From Nocardioides marmoribigeumensis (GTDB taxonomy: Bacteria; Actinomycetota; Actinomycetes; Propionibacteriales; Nocardioidaceae), in contig NZ_JAVDYG010000001.1 of assembly GCF_031458325.1 (NCBI RefSeq), positions 1,116,001 through 1,180,000 of the forward strand: a stretch of DNA of 64,000 bases. Direction: 5' to 3'. Of this stretch, positions 18,001 to 26,140 are shown piece by piece. Position 1 is the stretch's first letter; every line of letters starts with the position of its first letter. The notes below the pieces were generated by a model. The model had not been told where the DNA came from, made no database searches, and worked only from the letters and a program-made list of their open reading frames with translations. Both the position numbers and the translations under genes were made by a program.

Positions 18001-18630
18001 GGAGGCGACGGCGGCGAAGAGGCGGTGGTTGGCGGGGTCGTAGGCGTAGGAGTCGACGCGCCCGCTGTTCCGGTGCAGCCCGAGGCCGTTGACCTCGGGG
18101 TAGTCGGGGTGGTCGACGACCAGCGGCCCGGTGCCGTAGCGCTCGGCCTTACCCGCCGCGGCCGGCAGCACCACGCGGTCGACCGCGCGCGCCTGGCGCA
18201 CGCTGGCGAGGGCGGCACCCTCGCGGTAGGCGCCGAAGGGAGCCAGGCGGGCCATCGCCTGGGTGTCGAACATCGAGGTCAGCTCGCCCATCGACTCCGG
18301 ACGGCGCGCGACGACGCACAGCTCGTCGTACTCCTCCGGGTCGACGCCCTGGAGCATCGGCAGCTCGCGCGTGGCCTCGCGGGCCAGCTCCTCCTCGGCC
18401 TCGTGCTCGGCCTCCTCGCCGTGCTCGCCCTCCCCCTCGCGCCGCATCTCGGCACGGACCTCGGAGAGCGCGTCGAGGACGGGCTCGTAACCGCGGGCGC
18501 AGGGCTCGGCGGCACCGGCCGCACGTGCGGTGGTGCCCGGGCCGCGGTCGAGCGCGACGAGCACCCCGGCGACCGCCAGGGCGAGGGCGACGACGAGCGT
18601 CAGCCAGAAGGCGCGGAGTCGGATCGGCAT
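15013..18630 (-). CDS. Large secreted BNR/WD40-like beta-propeller protein
   Basis: A 1205-residue exported protein. The N terminus (WLTLVVALALAVAGVLVAL, residues ~9-27) is a signal peptide or anchor. A highly acidic, His-containing stretch (about residues 60-85) follows, then a long body of sialidase/sortilin-like repeats with recurring SxDxGxxW-type Asp boxes (SDTLGRSW, SGDLGRHW, SRDGGRSY, SSDGGSTW, SVDGGRSF). The last ~165 residues form a jelly-roll-like domain, roughly SYSFEPGAQGW to VHVDDVAVG. Such proteins include exported glycosidases and adhesins, but no catalytic set is identifiable. It stands alone, with yczE upstream on the same strand. Function unknown. Confidence 0.75.
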   Translation of the reverse strand: MPIRLRAFWLTLVVALALAVAGVLVALDRGPGTTARAAGAAEPCARGYEPVLDALSEVRAEMRREGEGEHGEEAEHEAEEELAREATRELPMLQGVDPEEYDELCVVARRPESMGELTSMFDTQAMARLAPFGAYREGAALASVRQARAVDRVVLPAAAGKAERYGTGPLVVDHPDYPEVNGLGLHRNSGRVDSYAYDPANHRLFAAVASGGIWRSDTLGRSWRNAGGNLPTGVTGAVAWTPARTGTLIALTGEPTFGSSAYTGLGAYWSGDLGRHWTRAKGVPSGALGFALAVDPGHPRRVYAATQRGLFVSRDGGRSYANAVLPTGTCAGVTDVSKRPACNFANSVTDVVVVQPGGRNTTTKAGTVVATVGWRGGQKKNRNGTIQSPRNGVYRSSTGDPRTFRKLAATGFAAQSAIGRTELGQARGSGQDHDILYAIVQDANLLNNGGVSGIDVPEGTSPPLGTTVLNGLYVSTNFGSSWTRLASGTQLALDPTTGSALVGTGTATGYQPGVQGWYNLWVQPDPTRSTASGVPTRLVFGLEELWSNDLPQSGQPLDGSVPVKFRVVGKYFGGNSCLLLSAGLPACPGDREPTDDNSTTHPDQQDGIWIKDPKVPGGVQLVVGNDGGTYRYRFESDDDGELDNSHWGPGDQAGYSTLLPYYAAMANDGTVYGGLQDNGNLKIDPKRNRRHYEVYGGDGFFSAVDPADSDVTYEEYTNAAISVSSDGGSTWKSIDPGLTASKFANPFQMDPRDANHLITAGREVVETLVGPATDSGMTNASDADSSTTTWIKVFDLGTRSHPGSASATSSATDPDNSMSAVANIGSTSYVGFCGHCDTLNKQFSSTAVFKNGLATNVGGKLTSRKGTARGWHIVPAKGLPNRYITSIAIDPDNRKRVFVTLGGYTRRWVPPGVTGDTNSRLGTGNLYRSVDGGRSFVKWSANLPDTTATWVTIRHRQLLVGTDLGAYASNAAGVLRDPKFARMQGLPRGPVSSITLKPNNHNKAVVAQFGRGVWTYLFDSKVPTPSSGTPTAPVMGTPVASYSFEPGAQGWTAAGTPTTWQRGTPGHGNGTAENDSGHAFAISGPTGYVDNDDATLTSPKISLPKGRSVVRFAARTDIEAFDPVTVEWSSDGTTWRQIGSFSGTNPDNPGWTTYNLLLPSPGGDVQVRFHFTSDAFCSSVGVPALCAKNSFDGVHVDDVAVGPAQ

Positions 18631-18692
18631 CGTGGTGCCCCCGTCAGGGAGGCCCCGGACGGGCGGGGCCGCTGGAGTCTGTCGCCGCGACC

Positions 18693-19412
18693 CTAGTCCG
18701 AGCCCACCGCGTCGCGGGCTGCTTCGGGCACGAAAGCGCCGAGCTGCTCGCGGCGGCGGCGTCCCCAGCGCCGCTCGGCCGCCGGGGTCAGCGGGACGAT
18801 CGTCCAGGGCAGGAACACCTGCAGCAGCGGGCCGATCGCGACGGCGTAGAGGACGGTGCCCAGGCCGACCGTGCCGCCGAGCAGGAAGCCGACGGTCAGG
18901 ACGGTCACCTCGAGCCCGGTGCGCACCACCCGGACCGACCAGCCGGCGCGCCGGACGAGGCCGGTCATGAGGCCGTCGCGGGGGCCGGGGCCCAGCTGGG
19001 CGCCGATGTAGAGCGCCCCGGCGAGACCGTTGAGCACGATGCCGGCGACGAGGAACCCCGCCCGCGGGCCCAGCGCGTGCGGCGCCTCGAGGAGCCCCAG
19101 CGTCACGTCGGTGGCCACCCCCACCACGATCGCGTTGGCGATCGTGCCGAGCCCGGGCAGCTGGCGCAGCGGCACCCACAGCAGGAGCACGAAGACGCCG
19201 ACGACGATCACGACCTCGCCGAAGCTGAGGTCGGTCCGCTCGGCGATGCCCTCGTGGAAGACGTCCCACGGGTCCAGGCCGAGCGTCGAGCGCACGAGCA
19301 GGCCCATGCTGAAGCCGTAGAGGCAGAGCCCGACCATCAGCTGCACGAGGCGGCGCGGGAGCCGGGGCGCCCGCAGCTGCGCCAGGGGGCCGAGGCCGCT
19401 GAGCTTGTCCAT
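18693..19412 (-). CDS. YczE/YitT-type membrane protein
   Basis: A 239-residue membrane protein of the YczE/YyaS/YitT group with about five helices. LGLDPWDVFHEGIA and GPRDGLMTGL are typical family motifs. In other actinobacteria and bacilli, YczE homologues are often paired with a MocR regulator, and here a MocR gene is divergent 72 bases away. Members have been suggested to export small molecules or support antibiotic production, but the substrate is unknown. CACACT ends seven bases before the ATG, hinting at a leaderless mRNA. The repeats between the two genes probably control both. Confidence 0.75.
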   Translation of the reverse strand: MDKLSGLGPLAQLRAPRLPRRLVQLMVGLCLYGFSMGLLVRSTLGLDPWDVFHEGIAERTDLSFGEVVIVVGVFVLLLWVPLRQLPGLGTIANAIVVGVATDVTLGLLEAPHALGPRAGFLVAGIVLNGLAGALYIGAQLGPGPRDGLMTGLVRRAGWSVRVVRTGLEVTVLTVGFLLGGTVGLGTVLYAVAIGPLLQVFLPWTIVPLTPAAERRWGRRRREQLGAFVPEAARDAVGSD

Positions 19413-19430
19413 GCACGCCAGTGTGGCGAC

Positions 19431-19472
19431 AAGTGGTCTGGTTCTCGATAGCCAATCGTGGGAAAGTGGCCT
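19431..19472. promoter_or_regulatory. GabR-like direct repeats between yczE and the MocR gene
   Basis: AAGTGGTCT (19431-19439) recurs as AAGTGGCCT (19464-19472), 33 bp start to start. MocR regulators such as GabR bind two direct repeats about three helical turns apart, so the spacing fits. The right copy abuts the TACGGT -10 hexamer (19473-19478) of the MocR gene and the left copy lies near the yczE -10, so one dimer could control both directions. Confidence 0.6.
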
Positions 19473-19484
19473 TACGGTGACGGC

Positions 19485-20933
19485 GTGGACCGTCGCATCT
19501 CCTCCGCCCGCCTGACCGCGCTCCTCGGCGACGCCGCCGGGCGGTCCCCGGCCTACCGCGCGGTCGCGGACGCGATCCGGCTGCTGGTCAACGACGGGCG
19601 CATCGCGCCGGGCACCCGCCTGCCGAGCGAGCGCGACCTCACCGACCGTCTGGGCGTGAGCCGCACCACCGTCTCCCGGGCGTACGCCGAGCTGAAGGAC
19701 CGCGGCTACCTCACCGCCCGCGTCGGGGCCGGGAGCGTGGTCGCCCTCCCCCACGACGTCCCCGCCGGCGACCAGCTCCTCGACCCGACGTCCACGGGCC
19801 CGGACACGATCAACCTCAGCGTCGCGGCACCACCGGCCGTCGCCGGCACCGCGGCGGCCTACGCCGCGGCCATGGAGGAGCTGCCCGCCCACCTGACCGG
19901 CTGCGGGCTGTTCCCCTCCGGGCTGCCCGACCTGCGCGAGGCGATCGCCGCCCGCTACGCCGAGCGCGGCCTGCCGACCGACCCCGAGCAGGTCGTCGTG
20001 GTCAGCGGCGCGCTCAACGGGCTCACCGTCCTCATCCGCGCCTTCCTCGGCCCCCGCGACGCGGTGCTGACCGAGAGCCCGTCCTACCCCAACGCGATCC
20101 GGGCCCTGCGCTCCTCCGGGGCGCGCATCGCGGGCGCCGACGTCGACGCGACGGACTGGTCCTCGAGCAGCCTCACCGAGACGATCGCCCAGCTGCGGCC
20201 GTCCGCGGCGTACCTCATGCCCGACTTCCAGAACCCGACCGGGGCCCTGCTCGACGACGAGGCCCGTGCGCGCACCGCGACGGCGCTGCGACGGGCGGGC
20301 GCGCTGACGATCGTGGACGAGGTGGTCGCCGAGCTCGGCCTGGACGACGCCCCGATGCCGCTGCCCTTCGCCCACCACGCCCCGGACGCCCTGTCGCTGG
20401 GGAGCGCCAGCAAGCTCTACTGGGCCGGGCTCCGGGTCGGCTGGATCCGCGTGCCCCACCGGCTGCTGCCCGACGTGATCAGCGCCCGCCTGGCCACCGA
20501 CATCGGCGCCCCCCTGCTGGAGCAGGTCGCCCTGCTCCACCTGGTGCGCGGCGGCGACGCCGTCCGGGCGGCACGGCGCGAGCAGCTGCGGGAGCGGCGC
20601 AGCACGATGGTCTCCGCCGTCGCGCGCCACCTGCCGGACTGGCGGTTCCGCGTGCCGCCCGGCGGCCTCTCGCTGTGGTGCGAGCTGCCGGAGGCGCGCT
20701 CCACCGTCCTGTGCGCCGCGGCCGCCCGGCACGGCGTGACGCTCGCGGCGGGCCCGCTGTTCGCCCCCGAGGGCGGTCTGGAGCGCTACGTCCGGCTGCC
20801 CTACGCCAAGTCCCCCGACGAGATCGAGCTCGCCGTCGCCCGGGTCGCCCTGGCGTGGGACGAGGTCACCGCCGGTCCCGCCTCGGGCCGCCGCCCCAGG
20901 GCCCCGCGCGAGCGCGAGGCCCTGGTCACCTGA
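19485..20933 (+). CDS. MocR-family regulator (GntR HTH fused to aminotransferase fold)
   Basis: A 482-residue MocR/PdxR/GabR-type regulator. The N-terminal GntR winged helix (about residues 15-85) contains GTRLPSERDLTDRLGVSRTT and VSRAYAELKDRGYL. A linker leads to a class I aminotransferase-like domain with PDFQNPTG, VDEVVAEL and the PLP-lysine region SLGSASKLYWAGLRVGWI. Such proteins sense PLP adducts and usually control a neighbouring gene, here divergent yczE. GTG 19485 is chosen because TACGGT ends six bases upstream; GTG 19458 would add nine residues and lies inside the operator. Confidence 0.9.
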   Translation: MDRRISSARLTALLGDAAGRSPAYRAVADAIRLLVNDGRIAPGTRLPSERDLTDRLGVSRTTVSRAYAELKDRGYLTARVGAGSVVALPHDVPAGDQLLDPTSTGPDTINLSVAAPPAVAGTAAAYAAAMEELPAHLTGCGLFPSGLPDLREAIAARYAERGLPTDPEQVVVVSGALNGLTVLIRAFLGPRDAVLTESPSYPNAIRALRSSGARIAGADVDATDWSSSSLTETIAQLRPSAAYLMPDFQNPTGALLDDEARARTATALRRAGALTIVDEVVAELGLDDAPMPLPFAHHAPDALSLGSASKLYWAGLRVGWIRVPHRLLPDVISARLATDIGAPLLEQVALLHLVRGGDAVRAARREQLRERRSTMVSAVARHLPDWRFRVPPGGLSLWCELPEARSTVLCAAAARHGVTLAAGPLFAPEGGLERYVRLPYAKSPDEIELAVARVALAWDEVTAGPASGRRPRAPREREALVT

Positions 20934-20939
20934 GCGGCG

Positions 20940-21545
20940 TCAGGCCGGCCCGTCCATCCAGGGGTCGGTCAGGTCGACGTACGACGGCTCGCCGCTCAGC
21001 GCCCGGAGCTCGGCCATGCGCTCGGAGACCTCGGGCGGCAGGTCCTTCTGCTCGCCCTCGCGGGCCGCGGCCTCCGAGGTGAACCAGATCGCCATGGTCC
21101 AGTCGCCGCCGGCGTGCAGGCACACCAGCCGACCGAGGATGTCGGGGCGGTGGGCGGCGAGGCCCTCCGAGTCGCCGGTGAGCAGGGAGAACAGCCGCTC
21201 GGGGTCCTCGGTCGTGCCCTGCATGACCTGCACGAAGGCCGCCTGGCCGGGGTCGCCGGCGAGGTCGGTCTCGCAGGTCGTGCTGTCGTGGAAGACCGGG
21301 TCGCCCTCCAAGGTCGCCGCCATGGCCTCCCACCACTCCCCCTGCTCGGGCAGCGAGCTGTTCTTGTCCGCGGCCGCCTCGGACTCGAAGCGGGCCAGGG
21401 CGACGAACGTGCCGTCGTCGGCGACGCCCGCCGTGGTGCCGAGCCAGCCGACGCTGCGCGGCGCCAGGTCGCGCACCCATCTGTCGAGCTGAGCGCGCAC
21501 CTCCGCCTTGTCGCGGACCTTGCCCTTGATCACCTGCACGAACAT
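20940..21545 (-). CDS. Two-domain ABM-like (dimeric alpha-beta barrel) hypothetical protein
   Basis: A 201-residue soluble protein in which two similar halves start MFVQVIKGKVRDKAEV and AFVQVMQGTTEDPERLF, about 105 residues apart. This suggests a duplicated ferredoxin-like alpha-beta barrel as in antibiotic-biosynthesis-monooxygenase-like proteins. No catalytic residues are recognisable. GGAGG lies five bases before the ATG. It converges on the MocR gene with six bases between stops and lies 109 bases after serA on the same strand. Function unknown; an internally duplicated stress or heme-binding barrel is possible. Confidence 0.6.
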   Translation of the reverse strand: MFVQVIKGKVRDKAEVRAQLDRWVRDLAPRSVGWLGTTAGVADDGTFVALARFESEAAADKNSSLPEQGEWWEAMAATLEGDPVFHDSTTCETDLAGDPGQAAFVQVMQGTTEDPERLFSLLTGDSEGLAAHRPDILGRLVCLHAGGDWTMAIWFTSEAAAREGEQKDLPPEVSERMAELRALSGEPSYVDLTDPWMDGPA

Positions 21546-21654
21546 CGGAACCTCCGCACCCACGGGGCCCGACGGGCGTCGAGCCCGGGATCTCGGTCGC
21601 GACGCTACGCCGCGGCGCACGGAGGCACGAGTGCCGACAGTCCCGCGAGCGCGG

Positions 21655-23244
21655 TCAGTCGGTGAGGTCGACCGAGCGCACCTCGACGGCGGCGATCGAG
21701 GTGCGGATCTCCTCGAGGGCCTCGTGCGGGATCGCGGAGTCGACCGACAGGGCGACCAGGGCATGACCGCCCTTCTCGTCGCGGCAGACCTGCATGCCGG
21801 CGATGTTGATGCCGGCGTCGCCGAGCACGCGGCCGACCGTGCCGACCATGCCGGGGCGGTCCTCGTAGCGGAAGAACCCGAGGTGGTCGGTCGGCTCGAT
21901 GTCGACGGCGAACCCGTCGACCTCGACCAGCCGCTCCCGCTGGGCGATCCCGATGAGGGTGCCGCTGACCGAGACCTGGCTGCCGTCACCGAGCGTGCCG
22001 CGGATCGTGATCAGGTTGCGGTGGTCGGGGCTCTCGGCCTCGGTCACCAGGCGCACCGCGACGCCGCGCTCGGCGGCCAGCAGCGGGGCGTTGACGTAGG
22101 AGACCTGCTCCTCGACGACGTCGCAGAACACGCCCTTGAGGGCGGCGAGCTCGAGCACCTTGACGTCGTACTGCGTGATCTCGCCGCGCACCTCGACGTC
22201 GACCTGCTGGGCGACCTCGCCGGCGAGCGCGGTGAAGACGCGGCCGAGCTTCTCGGTGAGCGGGATGCCGGGACGCACGTCCTCGGCGATCACGCCGCCC
22301 TGCACGTTGACCGCGTCGGGCACGAGCTCGCCGCTCAGCGCCAGGCGGACGGACCGCGCGACCGCGATGCCGGCCTTCTCCTGGGCCTCGTCGGTGGAGG
22401 CGCCGAGGTGCGGCGTCGCGACGACGTTCTCCAGGGCGAACAGCGGGCTGTCGGTGCAGGGCTCCTTGGCGAAGACGTCGAGCCCGGCGGCGCCGATGCG
22501 CCCCTCGGACAGCGCCTCGAACAGCGCCTCCTCGTCGACGATGCCGCCGCGGGCGGCGTTGACCAGCACGAGGTGGGGCTTGGCCTTGCGCAGCTGCTCG
22601 TCGCTGATGAGGCCGACGGTCTCGGGGGTCTTGGGCAGGTGCACCGACATGAAGTCGGACTCCGCGACGAGCTCCTCGAGCGACACCAGGCGCACGCCCA
22701 TCTGGGCGGCGCGGCCGGCCTGGACGTAGGGGTCGTAGGCGATGACCCGCATGCCGAAGGCGCTCAGCCGCTGGGCGACGAGGACGCCGATGCGGCCGAG
22801 GCCGACGATGCCGACGGTCTTCTCGTAGAGCTCGATGCCGGTGTAGCGGCTGCGCTTCCACTCCCCGTTGCGCAGCGCGGCGTGGGCCGGGCTGACGTGC
22901 CGGGCGGCGGCGAGCATCAGCGCGACGGCCAGCTCGGCGGCCGAGACGATGTTGGAGGTCGGCGCGTTGACCACCATGACGCCGTGCTGCGTCGCGGCCT
23001 TGACGTCGACGTTGTCCAGGCCGACCCCCGCGCGCGCCACGACCTTGAGCCGCTTGGCCGCCTCGAGCGCCTCGAGGTCGACCTGGGTCGCCGAGCGCAC
23101 CAGGATCGCGTCGGCGTCGGCGATCGCCTCGAGCAGCTCGGCGCGGTCGGCGCCGTCGCACTGCCGGATCTCGAAGTCGGGGCCGAGCGCGTCGATCGTG
23201 GCGGGGCTGAGCTCTTCGGCGATGAGTACGACGGGGTTGCTCAC
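21655..23244 (-). CDS. serA: D-3-phosphoglycerate dehydrogenase
   Basis: A 529-residue enzyme oxidising 3-phosphoglycerate to 3-phosphohydroxypyruvate, the first step of serine synthesis. The NAD-binding motif VGIVGLGRIGVLVAQRL (around residue 146), VHLPKTPETVGLI, VNAARGGIVDEEAL (catalytic Arg) and VATPHLGASTDEAQ (catalytic His) are all present. The C-terminal ~210 residues contain the intervening (ASB) domain and a terminal ACT domain (DRPGMVGTVGRVLGDAGINIA) for serine feedback, the long type known from mycobacteria. GTG start with GAGGA upstream. It appears monocistronic. Confidence 0.95.
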   Translation of the reverse strand: MSNPVVLIAEELSPATIDALGPDFEIRQCDGADRAELLEAIADADAILVRSATQVDLEALEAAKRLKVVARAGVGLDNVDVKAATQHGVMVVNAPTSNIVSAAELAVALMLAAARHVSPAHAALRNGEWKRSRYTGIELYEKTVGIVGLGRIGVLVAQRLSAFGMRVIAYDPYVQAGRAAQMGVRLVSLEELVAESDFMSVHLPKTPETVGLISDEQLRKAKPHLVLVNAARGGIVDEEALFEALSEGRIGAAGLDVFAKEPCTDSPLFALENVVATPHLGASTDEAQEKAGIAVARSVRLALSGELVPDAVNVQGGVIAEDVRPGIPLTEKLGRVFTALAGEVAQQVDVEVRGEITQYDVKVLELAALKGVFCDVVEEQVSYVNAPLLAAERGVAVRLVTEAESPDHRNLITIRGTLGDGSQVSVSGTLIGIAQRERLVEVDGFAVDIEPTDHLGFFRYEDRPGMVGTVGRVLGDAGINIAGMQVCRDEKGGHALVALSVDSAIPHEALEEIRTSIAAVEVRSVDLTD

Positions 23245-23512
23245 GTGGGTCCTCGGGCGGTGGTAGGTGCGGCAACTCTGTGCACGACGCTGTGCGGCGC
23301 GCCAGCCTACCTCCGGCCCGGTCCGCGACTCCGGCACGACCGGCTGGGAAGACGGGGTCGCGAGGGTGGGTCAGTCGGTGGTCACCAAGCTGGTCAGCGC
23401 CCGCGACCGCCCGTCGGGTCGGGCACGAGCTCGAGGGACTGCAGCGGCACCTCCCGAGTCTGCCGTCCCGGTGGTCGAGCGCTCCCGGTGCCACACTCCA
23501 GAGGTGGGCGTG

Positions 23513-24079
23513 ATGGACGAGGCGGAGCGGCTGGAGCCGGCCACCGTGGACGAGTGGTCGGCGTGGCTGGCCGAGCACCACGCGAGCACGCCGGGCGTGT
23601 GGCTGGTCAGCGCGCGGCGCGCGGCCGACCGGGCCTTCGGCTACGAGGAGGCCGTGGTCGAGGCGCTGCGCTGGGGGTGGGTGGACTCCACCCAGCGCGG
23701 GGTCGACGAGCGCCGGTCGATGCTGTGGTTCTCCCCGCGGCGACCCGGCAGCGTGTGGACCCGCAACAACAAGCAGCGCGTCGCCCGCCTCGAGGCCGAG
23801 GGTCGGATGGAGCCGGCCGGTCGGGCGCAGGTCGAGGCCGCGAGGGCCAGCGGCACGTGGACGCTGATGGACGACGTGGAGGACCTGGTCGTGCCGGCCG
23901 ACCTGGCCGAGGCGTTCGAGTCCCGACCCGGCAGCCGCGAGCACTTCGACGCCTTCAGCCCGTCGGTGCGCAGGCAGGTCCTCGCCTGGATCGTCCTGGC
24001 CAAGAAGGCCGAGACGCGGGCGGCCAGGGTCGCCGCGACCGCGGAGCAGGCAGCCGCGGGGAAGCCCGCGCGGTCCTGA
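23513..24079 (+). CDS. YdeI/OmpD-associated family protein
   Basis: A 188-residue protein of the YdeI/OmpD-associated (bacteriocin-protection) family. Recognisable segments are EWSAWLAEHHASTPGVWLV, the YEEAVVEALRWGWVDS motif, FSPRRPGSVWTRNNKQRV and a C-terminal SPSVRRQVLAWIVLAKKAETR followed by an Ala-rich tail. Homologues are small cytosolic proteins linked to stress or peptide resistance with no defined biochemistry. GAGGTG lies upstream of the ATG. Nothing in the neighbourhood indicates a pathway. Confidence 0.72.
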   Translation: MDEAERLEPATVDEWSAWLAEHHASTPGVWLVSARRAADRAFGYEEAVVEALRWGWVDSTQRGVDERRSMLWFSPRRPGSVWTRNNKQRVARLEAEGRMEPAGRAQVEAARASGTWTLMDDVEDLVVPADLAEAFESRPGSREHFDAFSPSVRRQVLAWIVLAKKAETRAARVAATAEQAAAGKPARS

Positions 24080-24081
24080 CC

Positions 24082-24261
24082 TCAGCCGTGGCGCCAGCGG
24101 CGCGGGAGCATCTGGCCGAACAGGCCGGAGGCCCAGCTCAGCCGGCTGTAGGTGCGCAGGTCCTGGGCGGTCGCCCTCGTCTCCTCGTCGGCCGCGAAGG
24201 TGGGTGCCAGGGTCAGCCGGTCGGCGTAGGGCGACTGCTCCTCGAAGAACGTCGTCGCCAT
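24082..24261 (-). CDS. Small hypothetical protein (59 aa)
   Basis: A 59-residue frame beginning MATTFFEEQSPYADRLTLAP and ending GQMLPRRWRHG. Evidence for reality: TACCGT lies exactly six bases before the ATG, the leaderless arrangement of many genes here; third positions are strongly G/C; and the stop sits 3 bases from the convergent YdeI gene. The C-terminal half (LRTYSRLSWASGLFGQMLPRR) could form an amphipathic helix. No family recognised. Confidence 0.6.
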   Translation of the reverse strand: MATTFFEEQSPYADRLTLAPTFAADEETRATAQDLRTYSRLSWASGLFGQMLPRRWRHG

Positions 24262-24397
24262 CTGTTCACGGTAACCCCGGCACCGCTCCCTGACATCGCG
24301 CCGGCCGACCCTGACCGGACCAGGGGGTCGGTCTCAGGGTGAGGCTCAGCGATCTCCCCGATGTGCCGGGCGGGTCCGCGGGGCGAGGGTGAGGACC

Positions 24398-25321
24398 ATG
24401 ATCACGGTCGAGAACCTCACCAAGGAGTACGCCGGCTTCACCGCCGTCGACGACGTCACCTTCACGGCCCGCCCCGGGCGGGTCACCGGCTTCCTGGGCC
24501 CCAACGGCGCGGGCAAGTCCACCACCATGCGCGTCATGGTCGGCCTCACCCCGGCCACCTCCGGCGAGGTCACCGTCGCCGGGCGCCGCTTCGCCGACCT
24601 GCCCAACCCGGGTCGCGAGGTCGGCGTCCTGCTCGACGCCTCCGCCCAGCACGCCGGCCGCACCGGACGCGAGATCCTCGCGATCACCGCCGCGATCATG
24701 GGGCTGCCCCGCACCCGCGTCCCCGAGATGCTGCACCGGGTCAGCCTCACCGAGGACGAGGCCGACCGCCGGGTCCGCCACTACTCGCTCGGCATGCGGC
24801 AGCGGCTCGGCATCGCCGCCGCGCTCCTGGGCGACCCGCAGGTGCTCGTCCTCGACGAGCCCGCCAACGGCCTCGACCCGGCCGGCATCCGCTGGATGCG
24901 CGACCTGCTCCGGGAGTACGCCGACCAGGGCGGCACGGTGCTCCTCTCCAGCCACCTGCTCCACGAGATCGAGGTGGTCGCCGACGACCTCGTCGTCATC
25001 GGCCGCGGGCGCATCGTCGCCCAGGGCAGCAAGGCCGACCTGCTCGCGGCGGCCGGCACGGTGGTCGCCGCCGACGACCGCGCCGCCCTCGAGCGGGCGC
25101 TGTCCACTGCCGGCCTGGCCAGCCACCCCGGCACCGACGGCGCGCTGCGCGTCGAGGCCACCACCCGCGAGGTCGGCCTCGCGGCCGCCTCGGCCGGGAT
25201 CCCCCTGACCCGTCTCGCCGACGCCGACGGAGCCGGGCTCGAGGAGATGTTCCTCGAGCTCACCGCCGACACCCAGCGCGACGACCTCACCCAGAGCCAC
25301 TCCGAAGGAGCAGCAGCATGA
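24398..25321 (+). CDS. ABC transporter ATP-binding protein
   Basis: A 307-residue ATPase of the exporter/antibiotic-resistance type. Walker A is GPNGAGKST (residues 34-42), the signature YSLGMRQRLGIA, Walker B VLVLDEPANGLDP, and the switch His lies in LLSSHLLHEIEVV. The C-terminal ~80 residues are the variable domain seen in DrrA/BcrA-like proteins. ATG 24398 starts the usual MITVENLTKEY; a GTG nine bases earlier is possible. The stop overlaps the permease start (ATGA), and a PspC-domain gene follows. The exported substrate is unknown. Confidence 0.92.
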   Translation: MITVENLTKEYAGFTAVDDVTFTARPGRVTGFLGPNGAGKSTTMRVMVGLTPATSGEVTVAGRRFADLPNPGREVGVLLDASAQHAGRTGREILAITAAIMGLPRTRVPEMLHRVSLTEDEADRRVRHYSLGMRQRLGIAAALLGDPQVLVLDEPANGLDPAGIRWMRDLLREYADQGGTVLLSSHLLHEIEVVADDLVVIGRGRIVAQGSKADLLAAAGTVVAADDRAALERALSTAGLASHPGTDGALRVEATTREVGLAAASAGIPLTRLADADGAGLEEMFLELTADTQRDDLTQSHSEGAAA

Positions 25322-26139
25322 CCACGCTCGTCACCACTCCCCCGGCCGCGCCGTCCGCGCGGGCCGCCCGGCCGTCGTACGCCCCGATCCCGTTCCGGCG
25401 GGTCCTCTCGGTCGAGCTGCGCAAGATGTTCGACACCCGCTCGGGCTTCTGGCTGATGGCCGGCATCGTCGGGCTGTCCGTGCTGGCGACCGCCGGGGTG
25501 GTGCTGTTCGCCCCCGACGACCAGCTCACCTACGGCAGCTTCGGCGCCGCGGTCGGCATCCCGATGACGGTGATCCTGCCGGTCATCGCGATCCTCTCGG
25601 TGACCGGCGAGTGGAGCCAGCGCAGCGGCCTGTCGACCTTCACCCTGGTCCCCCAGCGCGGACGGGTCATCGGCGCCAAGGCGCTGTTGTCCGTCGCGGT
25701 CGGCGTCGGCGGCATGGCTGTCGCGTTCGCGGTCGGCGCCCTCGGCAACCTGCTCGGCTCGGCCATCGCCGGCGTCGACACGGTGTGGGACACCGGCTGG
25801 CAGTCGTTCGTGATGCTGACCCTGGGCAACGTCCTGGGCGTGATGATGGGCTTCACCCTCGCCGTCCTGCTGCGCAGCTCCGCCGCGGCGATCGTGGGCT
25901 ACTTCGTCTACAACTTCGTGCTGGCCGGCATCGCCGAGGTGCTCGCGGCGTCGCAGGCCTGGTTCCGCGACGCCCGCGGCTGGGTGGACTTCAGCTTCGC
26001 GCAGGTCCCGCTGTTCAACGCCGACGACAGGTGGCCCACGGCCACCGAGTGGGCACACCTGGGAGTGACCGGCCTGTGCTGGCTGGCGATCCCGCTGGCG
26101 GTCGGCCTGGTCATGGTGACGCGATCGGAGGTGAAGTGA
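25318..26139 (+). CDS. ABC-2 type permease
   Basis: A 273-residue integral membrane protein with about six helices (from near residues 42, 78, 120, 163, 196 and 250). The opening VLSVELRKMFDTRSGFWL is typical of ABC-2 permeases partnered with DrrA-like ATPases, and an ITGEW-like turn (LSVTGEWSQRSG) is present in the first loop. It overlaps the ATPase gene by four bases, so the two form one exporter. A PspC gene starts one base after its stop, suggesting envelope stress or membrane-active compound response. Confidence 0.88.
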   Translation: MTTLVTTPPAAPSARAARPSYAPIPFRRVLSVELRKMFDTRSGFWLMAGIVGLSVLATAGVVLFAPDDQLTYGSFGAAVGIPMTVILPVIAILSVTGEWSQRSGLSTFTLVPQRGRVIGAKALLSVAVGVGGMAVAFAVGALGNLLGSAIAGVDTVWDTGWQSFVMLTLGNVLGVMMGFTLAVLLRSSAAAIVGYFVYNFVLAGIAEVLAASQAWFRDARGWVDFSFAQVPLFNADDRWPTATEWAHLGVTGLCWLAIPLAVGLVMVTRSEVK

Positions 26140-26140
26140 G

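Noticed and set aside
15397-18696. A 1099-codon plus-strand frame opposite the large secreted protein
   Set aside because: Composition is repetitive Val/Gly/Ala/Arg with no domain, and the opposite strand encodes Asp-box repeats and a signal peptide.
21508-24342. A 944-codon plus-strand frame across serA
   Set aside because: It is antisense to an unmistakable SerA and overlaps the YdeI gene in another frame; no start signal.
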